From: Oxalobacteraceae bacterium
GTDB lineage: Bacteria; Pseudomonadota; Gammaproteobacteria; Burkholderiales; Burkholderiaceae_D
Length of the DNA: 49,622 bases
Assembly (NCBI GenBank): GCA_947464955.1
Contig: CANHZI010000009.1
Location: 1-49,622, forward strand
Reading direction: 5' to 3'
The notes below the pieces were generated by a model. The model was not told the DNA's origin. It saw only the letters and a program-made list of their open reading frames with translations, and did not search any database. The number at the start of each line of letters is the position of its first letter. Within the stretch, counting starts at the first letter, position 1. The translations under genes were made by a program, and so were the position numbers. Shown here piece after piece: positions 1 through 8,867 of the stretch.

Positions 1-3000
1 CTAGTTGCTTTCAACTGGATTGTATCTGTACCAGTACCACCAGTGATAGTAGTAGTAGAATCGATATCCGCATCGTTAGCAATAACTGTCAATGCAACAT
101 TCGCAGAGTTAACAATCTTATCTGCATTCGTTGAATCGCCTGTCAATGTCACTGTTGTAGCGTTAGTGTAGCCAGTGTTCAATGTCAATACTTGATCTGC
201 TGCCTCAGTGAAATCAAACTTAGACATCGCTACATTTGCTGCCAATGTGATGGAGCTTGCACCAGATACAGTCAATGTATCAATGTTGCTTACGCCGCCC
301 ATTACAGTTGCACTTGCGATAGAAGAAGAAACAGTCAATGTATTTGTACCAGCGTTACCATTGATTGTGTCTGTCGATGCCAAGTTACCAGCCAACACGA
401 ACACGTCATCACCGTCGCCACCGGACAGAGTGTCTGCGCCAGTACCTGCTGTGATTGTATCGTTACCAGCACCTGCATCAACTACGTTCGCACCGTTGCC
501 AGTGTTAATTGTATCGTTACCTGTACCAGAGTTAATCGTGTCGTTACCTGCAGTACCTGTAATCGTATCGGCATTAGCACCACCTGTTACGCTCACTGCA
601 CCGTCAGTTTCATTCGAATCACCTGTGAATGTCAACGTTGCACCAGCCGCTGTCAAAGCACTAGCATTTACGACCAATGTTTTGCCAGCATCGATTTGCG
701 TATCGTTAGCACCCATTGCGATTGTAATTGCTTCTGCACCTGTTGCGCCAGCTACAACATTGATAGTGTCAAGCTTAGTAGTTGCAGTCAATGTTGCAGT
801 ACCGCCAGTTGCTTTCAACTGGATTGTATCTGTACCAGTACCACCAGTGATCGTAGTAGTAGCATCAACATCAGCATCGTTAGCGATAACTGTCAACGCA
901 ACGTTTGCAGAGTTAACAATCTTATCTGCATTCGTTGAATCGCCTGTCAATGTCACTGTCAATGCACTTGTGAAACCAGTATTCAATGTCAATACTTGGT
1001 CACCTGCGTCTGTGAAGTCAACAGTAGTCAAGCCTGCTTTGTCAGCTGCCAATGTTACGTTCGCAGTAGTTTTCAAAACAGCGATATTAGAAACACCAGA
1101 CAAATCGCTTGTTGCTGTGATAGCAGAAGTGATATCCAATGTATTAGTACCAGCACCACCGTCGATAGTGTCGGCTGTAGTCAATGTACCAGCCATAATG
1201 ACTGTATCATTGCCTGTGCCGCCTGTTACTTTAACGTTACCAGCCGCTCCACCTACGTTGAATGTGTTTGTACCTTCTGTATCACTCAGAACGTCGTTAC
1301 CGCCACCGCCAACGATAGAGTCATCACCAGCATCACCAGTAATTGTGTCCGCAGCTGTGCCACCTGTCAGAGTATCGTTACCTGCACCACCGACAATGCT
1401 TGCTGCACCACCTGTTACACTAACAGTATCGTTACCATCACCAGCAACAACCGTACCTACACCACCGTTAATTGTGATGTTGTCGTTACCTTCGCCTGCG
1501 GTAACAGTTGTACCAGCACCACCAACAACTGTATCGTTACCAGCACCTGCGTCAACGATTACTTTATTACCGCCGGCTTGAACGTTATCGTTACCTGCGC
1601 CTGCATTAACAGTCACTGTACCTGTCGTAACAGAAACAGTAACGATGTCGTTGTCAGCACCAGTATCAACAGTGATCGCACCAGTTGCATTGGAAACGAT
1701 GATTTCATCGAGGCCAGAACCGGTTTTGATGCTTGTTGTCGCCAAGTTGTCACGAACCAACAGGTTGAACGATGTTGCCGCCGCATCGAGGTTTTCGAAT
1801 GAAGTGATCGTTGTTGTTGTCGCTGTGTCTTTTGCTACGTCAAAAGAGTAGGTAGAAGTTACGTCATCCAACTTGGAGAAAGTTTGTTGGTTACCGTTGC
1901 TCAAGTCAACTGCGCGCAATGTATTGAACGTAGATGCGATAACCAATGTATCAACACCAGAACCACCAGTGATCGCAGTTTCGCCACCACGTGCTGTTAC
2001 GCGATCATTGTCAGCGCCACCATCTAAACGATCAGCTGCACCGCCACCGTCGATAGTATCGTTACCTGCACCACCTTCGAGTGTTTCAGCATTTGCGCTG
2101 GAACCGATCAGGTTGTCTGCACCAGATGTACCACCCAATTGTGTATTCACAGTCATTGTTACAGATGCTGTGGAAGTCAAACCACCTGCGTCAGTAATTG
2201 TGTATGTGAATGTAGATGTACCAGCGTAGCCAGGTGTAGATGTGAAGTTCACGCTCTTACCGTCGCCAGCGATTTCAACCAAGCCACCTTGTGCTGGTTG
2301 TGTCACCGCTGTCACTGTGCCTGTGAATGCACCGTCTGTATCGCTGTCGTTTGCTAACACTGTTACGTTAGTTGTTTGGCCAGACAATACTGTTGCTGTG
2401 TCATTTACAGAGATTGGTGTTTCGTTGACGTTAGTTACAGTGATTGCTACTGCGTGTGCTGCAGATGTATTCACACCGTCAGTTGCAGAAACAGTTACGT
2501 TGTAAACATTGTCCGCACCTGCATCAGCTGGAGCTTCAAAGTTTGGAGATGCTTTGAATGTAATTGCGCCAGTTGCTGAGTTGATGTTAAACAACGCAGC
2601 GTCAGTACCGCCCAATGTGTAAGTACGTGTTTCGCCAGTTGTGTCAGCATCTGTAGAAGTTGCTGTGTACACGACTGTAGAAGTTGTGATGTTTTCTGCT
2701 ACTGATGCAGCTGTGCCAGAAGACACGACAGGAGCAACGTCATTCACGTCAGTTACAGTTACAGTGATTGCTTTTGGTGTGGAGTTGTTAACACCGTCAT
2801 TAGCAGTTACTGTCAAGTTGTAAACATTGCTTGCAGGAACAGAGAGTGAACCTGGAGCTTCAAAGTTTGGAGCTGCAACGAAAGTCAATACACCAGAACT
2901 GTTGATTGCAAACTTAGATGCATCTGTACCACCCAATGTGTAAATAATTGGAGATGCTACAGCGTCACCGTCAGTTGCAGAAACTGTAGTTACTGCAGTG

Positions 3001-6000
3001 CCGTTTTCTGCTACGTTGAAAGTTGCGTTAGCAACTACAACAGGTGCAACGTCGTTCAAGTTAGCAACATTGACTGTTACTGTTTGAACGTCAGATTTCA
3101 AGCCAGATGTATCTTGAGCTTGGATTTGCAATGTGTAAGAACCAGTTGTTTCTGCATCGAAGTTAGCAGTTGCAGAACGTGTGATTTCACCAGTGAAGTT
3201 ATTGATAGTGAAGTTACCAGCAGCATTGCCACCAACGATAACCCAGTTACCAATACCGTTACCTTCTTGGTCAGAAGCAGCAACGAAACCAACAGACTTA
3301 CCTGCTGTGTTGTCGTTTTCGTTCACAGAGAACACTTGGCTAGCAGTGATTACTGGCTTGCTGTTGACTGTGTTCACAGTTACTGTGACTGTTACAGGTG
3401 CGCTAGTCAAACCAGCTGCATCTTTAGTCACGTATGTGAATGTATCTGTACCGTTCAAGAATGTTGGGTTAGGTGTGTAAACAACGGATGTGCCGCTGAT
3501 TACTACAGAACCGTTCGCGCCTTGAGTTACAGAGTTGATAGACAATACGTCGCCTGCATCAACATCAGAGTCATTTGTCAATACATTGATTGTTACTGGC
3601 GTGTTGTCTGGTGTTGTTGCTGTATCACCAACTGCTACTGGAGCTTCGTTAACGTTTGTCGTAGCCAAAGTCACAGCTTGAGTTGCTGTCAAACCGCCGT
3701 TGTCAGTTGCAACAACGTTGAATGAGTAGCTAGATTTTGCTTCGAAGTTGTTTGCGTTGTTGATTGTTACAACACCTGTAGAGCTGTTGATAGAGAATGC
3801 AGAAGCATCCGCACCAGACAAGCTGTATGTCAATGTTGTGCCAGCGTCAACGTCAGTTGCTGTTGCTGTGTAAACAACCGCGCCTGCAGTACCATTTTCA
3901 GCGATAGATGCTGCTGTTGCTGAAGAAGTGATTACTGGAGCTTCGTTTACGTTAGTTACTGTTGCAACTACTTCTTTTTCTGCTGTCAAACCGCCAGCAT
4001 CAGTCGCTACTACTGTGAAAGTGTAGGATGCTTTTGCTTCGAAGTTAGCAGATGCTTTCAATGTAACTGCACCAGTTGCTGCGTCGATGTTCAACATCGC
4101 TGCATCGCCAGTTGCTTTCAAGCTGTATGTGCGTGTATCGCCAGCGTCAACGTCAGTTGCTGTAGCTGTGTACAGAACTGTAGATGTTGCTGCGTTTTCA
4201 GCGATAGTTGCTGTAGCGGCGGAAGTTACAACTGGAGCTTCGTTAACGTTAGTTACGTTAGCTACAACTGCTTTTTCTGCTGTCAAACCACCTTTGTCTG
4301 TCACTACAACTGTGAAGCTGTAAGAAGACTTAGTTTCGAGGTCAGCAGATGCTTTCAATGTTACAACGCCAGTTGCTGGATCGATGTTCAACATTGCTGC
4401 GTCGCCGCCAGCTTTCAAGCTGAATGTACGTGTTTCGCCTGCGTCAACGTCAGAACCAGTTGCTGTGTACAGAACTGTAGAAGTTGCTGCGTTTTCAGCG
4501 ATAGTTGCTGTTGCGCCAGATGTTACTACTGGAGCTTCGTTTACGTCAGTTACAGCTGCTGTTACTGTTTTTTCTGCAGTTGCGCCAGCTTTGTCTGTCG
4601 CTACAACTGTGAAGCTGTAAGAAGATTTAGCTTCGAAGTTTGCAGATGCTTTCAATGTAACAACACCAGTTGCTGCGTCGATGTTCAACATTGCTGCGTC
4701 GCCAGATGCTTTCAAGCTGTAAGCTACTGTGTCGCCTGCGTCAACGTCTGTAGAAGTTGCTGTGTACAACACTGTAGAAGTTGCTGCGTTTTCAGCGATA
4801 GTTGCTGTTGCGCCAGATGTTACTACTGGTGCATCGTTAACTGCTGCTACTGTTACGTTCACTGTTTGTGAAGAAACTGCGCCAGATTTGTCAGTTACTT
4901 TTACTGTGAAGCTATCAGAACCGTTGAAGTCTTGATTGCCTTTGTAAGAGAAGAAACCGTCTGCGTCAACAGTTACTGTACCGTTTGCTGGAGCTGTGCC
5001 CAAGCTGTATGTCAATGCATCAGCGTTTGTAGCTACGTCAACGTCTGTTGCAACGATAGTACCTGTGATTGCTGTGTCTTCGTTACCAGCTGCTGCAACT
5101 GCTGCAGTTGCGAATACTGGTGTGTCGTTAACTGCTGCAACGTTGACAAACACTGTTTGTGTAGAAGCTGCACCTGCTTTATCACGTACAACAACTGTGA
5201 AGCTGTCGGAACCGTTGAAGTCTTGGTTGCCTTTGTATGTGTAGGAGCCGTCAGCACCAACAGTTACAACGCCTTTAGAAGCTTGTGAACCCAAGCTGTA
5301 TGTCAACGCGTCGCCGTTCAATGTAACGTCAACGTCAGTCGCTGCCAATTTGCCAGAGAATACCAAATCTTCTTGTGCGCTAACAGTGATAGAAGCTGCA
5401 CCGAATACTGGAGCATCGTTCACAGCAGCAACAGATACGTTTACTGTTTGTGTAGATGTTGCACCAGCTTTGTCAGTTACGATAACTGTGAAGCTATCTG
5501 CACCGTTGAAGTCTTGGTTACCGACGTATGCGTATGTACCGTCAGCAGCAACAGTTACTTTGCCGTTTGTAGCAGCTGTGCCGAGCTTGTAGGTCAATAC
5601 GTCGCCTGCATCAACGTCAGTTGCAATAACTTTACCATTGATTGGCGTGTCTTCGGTAGCGGAGATCGCAGCTGTTGCGCCAGCAAAAACTGGAGCATCG
5701 TTAACGCCTGCAACTGCTACGCTAACTGTTTGAGTTGCTGTAGCACCAGACTTATCGGTTACAACAACTGTGAAGCTGTCTGTACCATTAAAGTCTTGAT
5801 TACCAGCGTAAGAGTAAGAACCGTCAGCTGCAACAGTTACTTTACCGTTTGCTGGACCTGTGCCGAGTTTGTATGTTAATGCATCGCCAGCGTCAACATC
5901 AGTTGCTGTCACTTTACCTGTGACAGTTGAGTCTTCCAAAACGGAGGCAGCAACAGAAGTAGCAGCAAATAATGGAGCATCGTTCACAGCAGCAACAGAT

Positions 6001-7097
6001 ACGTTCACTGTTTGTGTAGAAGTTGCGCCAGCTTTATCAGTTACGATAACTGTGAAGCTATCTGCACCGTTGAAGTCTTGGTTGCCAATGTATGTGTATG
6101 TGCCATCAGCAGCGACAGTTACTTTACCGTTTGCGGCAGCTGTACCGAGCTTATAGCTCAATACGTCGCCTGCATCAACGTCAGTTGCAGTAACTTTGCC
6201 ATTGATTTGTGTGTCTTCAGTAGCGGAAACAGCTGTTGTTGCGCCAGCAAATACTGGAGCATCGTTAACTGCAGCAACTGCTACATTAACTGTTTGAGTT
6301 GCTGTAGCACCAGACTTGTCAGTTACAACAACTGTGAAGCTGTCTGCACCGTTGAAGTCTTGGTTACCAACGTAAGAGTAAGAACCGTCAGCTGCAACAG
6401 TTACTTTACCGTTTGCTGGGCCTGTGCCGAGTTTGTATGTCAATACATCGCCAGCGTCAGAATCAGTTGCTGTTACTTTACCTGTAACAGCTGCGTCTTC
6501 CAAAGTGGAAGCAGCAACAGAAGCAGCAGCAAATGCTGGAGCTTTGTTGAAGATTTTGGTGATTTGCGCATTTGCAGCATCTTGACCATTTGCACCAGCA
6601 GTTACCAATGGGATCAATGTAGATGCGTCAGGGATGCTGTCGCCGTTCATTTCAACAGCGTATTTCAATGCTACTGCAACTTTGTTATTGAACAAAGATT
6701 GAGATTGCAAACCAGCAGCGTCTGTGCCGCTGTAGCCAACAACTGCAGTCAACATTTCAACGATTACTGAACCTTGTGCCAATGCTTTTTGTGCAGTTGT
6801 ACCAGTAGAGCTCAGTGTGTTCAAACGGCCTGTCCAGTAAGCCAAACCACCTGCGTCTGGGTTACGACCCAAAACGTTGACGTAGAACTTAGTGATGATT
6901 TCTTCGTTCGTCAAGAAAGATGGGTAGTAAGCGCGTGAAGGCGCTACGTTGAACATGTCTTGGGCGATTTGCTGGAGGCTAACTCCGTTGCCCAGTTGCT
7001 GTGCCCAGTAACCCAATCCGCTCGCTTCTGGCGCGCGGCCAAACAGGGAGACGTACAATTGAGCAACTGAGGTGCGCATTTGTGATGTAACAGCCAT
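1..7097 (-). CDS. Giant DUF4214 / VCBS-like / cadherin-like / RTX repeat surface protein (3' end beyond window)
   Basis: An open frame runs from ATG at 7097 off the left edge: 2365 codons visible with no stop. AGGAG at 7104-7108 lies 6 nt before the ATG. No classical signal peptide is seen. Residues 1-90 hold two DUF4214 units (LYVSLFGRAPEASGLGYW and FYVNVLGRNPDAGGLAYW). About residues 186-755 are six VCBS-like units of about 94-99 residues (GNQDFNGADSFTV, AVNDAPVF). About 755-1650 are cadherin-like units (TDVDAG, NFEA, VNEAPV). From about 1650 onward come Gly/Asp RTX-type stretches (GGAGNDTL, GDGDDVF) mixed with longer repeats. Such proteins are usually secreted by type I systems through a C-terminal signal, which here lies outside the window. 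Likely a calcium-binding adhesin, biofilm or S-layer-like protein. The synonymous codons are strongly restricted, as in the porin, which suggests high expression. Ligand and secretion route are unknown. Confidence 0.9.
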   Translation of the reverse strand, partial: MAVTSQMRTSVAQLYVSLFGRAPEASGLGYWAQQLGNGVSLQQIAQDMFNVAPSRAYYPSFLTNEEIITKFYVNVLGRNPDAGGLAYWTGRLNTLSSTGTTAQKALAQGSVIVEMLTAVVGYSGTDAAGLQSQSLFNNKVAVALKYAVEMNGDSIPDASTLIPLVTAGANGQDAANAQITKIFNKAPAFAAASVAASTLEDAAVTGKVTATDSDAGDVLTYKLGTGPANGKVTVAADGSYSYVGNQDFNGADSFTVVVTDKSGATATQTVNVAVAAVNDAPVFAGATTAVSATEDTQINGKVTATDVDAGDVLSYKLGTAAANGKVTVAADGTYTYIGNQDFNGADSFTVIVTDKAGATSTQTVNVSVAAVNDAPLFAATSVAASVLEDSTVTGKVTATDVDAGDALTYKLGTGPANGKVTVAADGSYSYAGNQDFNGTDSFTVVVTDKSGATATQTVSVAVAGVNDAPVFAGATAAISATEDTPINGKVIATDVDAGDVLTYKLGTAATNGKVTVAADGTYAYVGNQDFNGADSFTVIVTDKAGATSTQTVNVSVAAVNDAPVFGAASITVSAQEDLVFSGKLAATDVDVTLNGDALTYSLGSQASKGVVTVGADGSYTYKGNQDFNGSDSFTVVVRDKAGAASTQTVFVNVAAVNDTPVFATAAVAAAGNEDTAITGTIVATDVDVATNADALTYSLGTAPANGTVTVDADGFFSYKGNQDFNGSDSFTVKVTDKSGAVSSQTVNVTVAAVNDAPVVTSGATATIAENAATSTVLYTATSTDVDAGDTVAYSLKASGDAAMLNIDAATGVVTLKASANFEAKSSYSFTVVATDKAGATAEKTVTAAVTDVNEAPVVTSGATATIAENAATSTVLYTATGSDVDAGETRTFSLKAGGDAAMLNIDPATGVVTLKASADLETKSSYSFTVVVTDKGGLTAEKAVVANVTNVNEAPVVTSAATATIAENAATSTVLYTATATDVDAGDTRTYSLKATGDAAMLNIDAATGAVTLKASANFEAKASYTFTVVATDAGGLTAEKEVVATVTNVNEAPVITSSATAASIAENGTAGAVVYTATATDVDAGTTLTYSLSGADASAFSINSSTGVVTINNANNFEAKSSYSFNVVATDNGGLTATQAVTLATTNVNEAPVAVGDTATTPDNTPVTINVLTNDSDVDAGDVLSINSVTQGANGSVVISGTSVVYTPNPTFLNGTDTFTYVTKDAAGLTSAPVTVTVTVNTVNSKPVITASQVFSVNENDNTAGKSVGFVAASDQEGNGIGNWVIVGGNAAGNFTINNFTGEITRSATANFDAETTGSYTLQIQAQDTSGLKSDVQTVTVNVANLNDVAPVVVANATFNVAENGTAVTTVSATDGDAVASPIIYTLGGTDASKFAINSSGVLTFVAAPNFEAPGSLSVPASNVYNLTVTANDGVNNSTPKAITVTVTDVNDVAPVVSSGTAASVAENITTSTVVYTATSTDADTTGETRTYTLGGTDAALFNINSATGAITFKASPNFEAPADAGADNVYNVTVSATDGVNTSAAHAVAITVTNVNETPISVNDTATVLSGQTTNVTVLANDSDTDGAFTGTVTAVTQPAQGGLVEIAGDGKSVNFTSTPGYAGTSTFTYTITDAGGLTSTASVTMTVNTQLGGTSGADNLIGSSANAETLEGGAGNDTIDGGGAADRLDGGADNDRVTARGGETAITGGSGVDTLVIASTFNTLRAVDLSNGNQQTFSKLDDVTSTYSFDVAKDTATTTTITSFENLDAAATSFNLLVRDNLATTSIKTGSGLDEIIVSNATGAITVDTGADNDIVTVSVTTGTVTVNAGAGNDNVQAGGNKVIVDAGAGNDTVVGGAGTTVTAGEGNDNITINGGVGTVVAGDGNDTVSVTGGAASIVGGAGNDTLTGGTAADTITGDAGDDSIVGGGGNDVLSDTEGTNTFNVGGAAGNVKVTGGTGNDTVIMAGTLTTADTIDGGAGTNTLDITSAITATSDLSGVSNIAVLKTTANVTLAADKAGLTTVDFTDAGDQVLTLNTGFTSALTVTLTGDSTNADKIVNSANVALTVIANDADVDATTTITGGTGTDTIQLKATGGTATLTATTKLDTINVVAGATGAEAITIAMGANDTQIDAGKTLVVNASALTAAGATLTFTGDSNETDGAVSVTGGANADTITGTAGNDTINSGTGNDTINTGNGANVVDAGAGNDTITAGTGADTLSGGDGDDVFVLAGNLASTDTINGNAGTNTLTVSSSIASATVMGGVSNIDTLTVSGASSITLAANVAMSKFDFTEAADQVLTLNTGYTNATTVTLTGDSTNADKIVNSANVALTVIANDADIDSTTTITGGTGTDTIQLKAT
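3..1019 (-). repeat. 804-bp spaced repeat in the RTX-rich region
   Basis: Positions 3-215 closely match 807-1019 at an offset of 804 bp (268 codons). Both encode a block with TLTGDSTNADKIVNSA, an aspartate-rich stretch and TTTITGGTGTDTIQLKAT. The left copy continues past the window edge, so the full repeat number cannot be seen. Confidence 0.8.
3937..4827 (-). repeat. Three 297-bp cadherin-like repeat units
   Basis: Three tandem units of exactly 297 bp (99 residues), at 3937-4233, 4234-4530 and 4531-4827. Landmarks recur at 4087, 4384 and 4681. The encoded units share the motifs TIAENAATSTV, TDVDAGDT and AMLNIDAATG. They differ mainly by silent changes and a few substitutions. Confidence 0.85.
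5413..6540 (-). repeat. 564-bp tandem super-repeat (two VCBS-like units each)
   Basis: Two near-identical copies, 5413-5976 and 5977-6540, lie head to tail inside the giant gene. Shared landmarks are exactly 564 bp apart: 5737/6301 and 5497/6061. Each copy encodes 188 residues, that is two VCBS-like units, so units 1 and 3 resemble each other, as do units 2 and 4. The period is a multiple of three, so gain or loss of a copy would keep the frame. Confidence 0.85.
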
Positions 7098-7410
7098 GTG
7101 TAACTCCTAAAAGGAAATTAATAGATAAAAAACAGCAAGCCGGCCATGTCGCGCCACTTGTCGAGCGTATATTAATTACACCCAACAGAAAAAAACGTGA
7201 TGGTCATCACGTTTACAATCTTTTTTTCGTAAATACAACAGGCTACCTGCCAAATTACTGCCTAACAAACTTTTTTATTGTTTGAAACTGACATGCGCAG
7301 TAGTCCATGATTCTACTTCAGATCAAGGTTCCAATGTAAACACTTGTTTGTATGTACATTGTAAGAATTTACTTTAAGTGTAAGAAAGTATAGGTAGATC
7401 AAGGATCTAG
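7098..7410 (-). promoter_or_regulatory. Upstream region of the giant adhesin gene
   Basis: This 313-bp gap has no credible gene. Read on the minus strand it holds a CRP-type dyad (7193-7214), an AT-rich stretch with possible -10 hexamers around 7166-7175, and a Shine-Dalgarno AGGAG at 7104-7108. A start near 7160 would place the dyad centre about 42-45 bp upstream, close to a class II activator position. The part from 7215 to 7410 shows nothing definite. Confidence 0.5.
7193..7214 (-). promoter_or_regulatory. CRP-type operator before the giant adhesin gene
   Basis: Perfect inverted repeat with 9-bp arms and a 4-bp spacer. The core CGTGATGGTCATCACG carries GTGA-N6-TCAC, the CRP half-site arrangement; only the outermost base of each half differs from TGTGA-N6-TCACA. 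The centre is about 106 bp upstream of the adhesin ATG. The cognate regulator could be the CRP-like protein at 12471-13172, whose recognition helix matches CRP. This is inference. Confidence 0.6.
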
Positions 7411-8778
7411 CTAAAATTTGCCTTGAATTGCCAGCGTTGCGCTGCGAGAGGATTGATTAAAAAGAAGCAAGTTAGATCGAATAACATTTTTTTCAAGTTT
7501 CGCCACCAACTCGACCCCAGATCCCAAGTCCATAGCAAGTTGCCAACGATAATTGCGTCGAGATAAGCGACGCGTTGCATTATTCTCAAGTAAAGGGCTG
7601 TAGCCAAGCCTATCGTCGGCTTGAGAAAAATTCCACACCCAATCCGATCGCAATGATGGAATTATTTGCAAGCCGAGCTGCAATACGGTTTCGCGTCGAT
7701 GCGTTTCGCCACCCGCACGGTTACCAATAGGAGCATCGATCCCTACCCTACTAATAAAAGCAAGGTGCAAAGGGATATTGCTTGCGCTTGTCTCGCAGGC
7801 TGCAGCCACTTGCGTCCAATTCACATTGGCATGCGAGTTAACAAAAGTGATATAACGGCGCCATTCCGTTTCTAAGCCTACACCGTATCGGCAGACCTTC
7901 CACGAGCGCTCCCAGTTGCCGGCGACATGGGAGTTATATAAGAGGCTAGAGCCGCCGAGTGTTGTATATTCATACATACCGGAGATGCTACCGACACCCC
8001 AGTCAGTCAAACGACGCCAGGTAATTACGGTCGATGCTTCAGCACTGGAAAAACTATGCTCTGTTTTAAATGATTTAGATCTGATCGCTGCACCAAACTC
8101 AAGCCCGTCTTTGGACCAGCTAGTTTGGTAGCGAGTCCCTACCATCGCCAAAGCAAAGTTATCTGCGCGCGCCTTATAACTTGGATCTAATGGAAGGTCC
8201 ACCCGATCGGCTCCGAAGGTGACCGGAATGATCGAAGCCTGCAGTCCACTATTAGCATTTGTATCATGGCCGAAAGCGAACTCATATGTACTCTGCCATT
8301 TTTTACGGTTGTGGGTCGTTTGTTCGATACGCTTACGATAAGCCGCAATAATACTTTTTATACTTGGTGAGGGCGTGAAGTTGGACTCCACATATTCGAA
8401 TAGCGCCAACGCACTGTTGATATTTCCGGCATCAAAGGTCGCGATCGACAAGTCCAACCAAGCGCCAGCATTATTAGGGTCTATTAATACAGTTCGCTCA
8501 AACGACTCGACCGCGAGGGAATACTTTTTCTGCTTGGACAACATCAGGCCAAGCAAGTAATGATAATTAGGATCATTTTCAAACTCAGGCAGGCGCGCAT
8601 TCATCGCCTCAATCGCGGCCTCTACATTGCCCGCGACAAAAAGATCGTGAGCAGAGCCGTATTCTTTTAAACGAAGGAGCAGCGGATCCTGTGCGACAAC
8701 CGAAGCCATGACTTCACTGGGCAACTGCAGCAAAAAAACGACGCTTAAGAGGGCAATAGGCTTAAACAATAACCGCAT
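7411..8778 (-). CDS. TPR and outer-membrane beta-barrel protein (SLAM/DUF560-like)
   Basis: 455 residues. An N-terminal signal peptide (about 1-25) is followed by TPR-like helices (about 39-135; YHYLLGLMLSKQKKYSLAVESF is typical in pattern) and then by amphipathic strands from about 165 to a terminal Phe, as in outer-membrane barrels. The layout and the stretch FGHDTNANSG recall surface lipoprotein assembly modifier (DUF560) proteins; the family assignment is tentative. It sits directly upstream of the giant adhesin gene on the same strand, so a role in exporting, anchoring or displaying it is plausible but not shown. A TATAAT hexamer at 8808-8813 could serve as its own promoter. Confidence 0.75.
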   Translation of the reverse strand: MRLLFKPIALLSVVFLLQLPSEVMASVVAQDPLLLRLKEYGSAHDLFVAGNVEAAIEAMNARLPEFENDPNYHYLLGLMLSKQKKYSLAVESFERTVLIDPNNAGAWLDLSIATFDAGNINSALALFEYVESNFTPSPSIKSIIAAYRKRIEQTTHNRKKWQSTYEFAFGHDTNANSGLQASIIPVTFGADRVDLPLDPSYKARADNFALAMVGTRYQTSWSKDGLEFGAAIRSKSFKTEHSFSSAEASTVITWRRLTDWGVGSISGMYEYTTLGGSSLLYNSHVAGNWERSWKVCRYGVGLETEWRRYITFVNSHANVNWTQVAAACETSASNIPLHLAFISRVGIDAPIGNRAGGETHRRETVLQLGLQIIPSLRSDWVWNFSQADDRLGYSPLLENNATRRLSRRNYRWQLAMDLGSGVELVAKLEKNVIRSNLLLFNQSSRSATLAIQGKF

Positions 8779-8807
8779 GGGCAGGTTGATAGAGGGAAAT
8801 TGGCTAA

Positions 8808-8813
8808 ATTATA
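8808..8813 (-). promoter_or_regulatory. Possible -10 element (TATAAT) before the barrel gene
   Basis: A consensus TATAAT on the minus strand lies about 30 bp before the ATG at 8778, in the 89-bp gap after the cyclase gene. No good -35 hexamer was found at 16-18 bp, so the call is weak. Confidence 0.3.
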
Positions 8814-8867
8814 ATTCAAATAGTTAGGTGTAGATAACCGCTCGTCGCTTTTTATTTGCAGCGAAAT

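Noticed and set aside
3937-6540. Regular repeats resembling a CRISPR or satellite array
   Set aside because: The period is long and in frame, and both repeat and spacer encode VCBS- and cadherin-like units.
192-6770. Many long plus-strand open frames across the left 7 kb
   Set aside because: They are antisense shadows of the giant repeat gene. Its biased codons leave few stops on the opposite strand; the products are Cys/Ser-rich or low-complexity and lack start signals.
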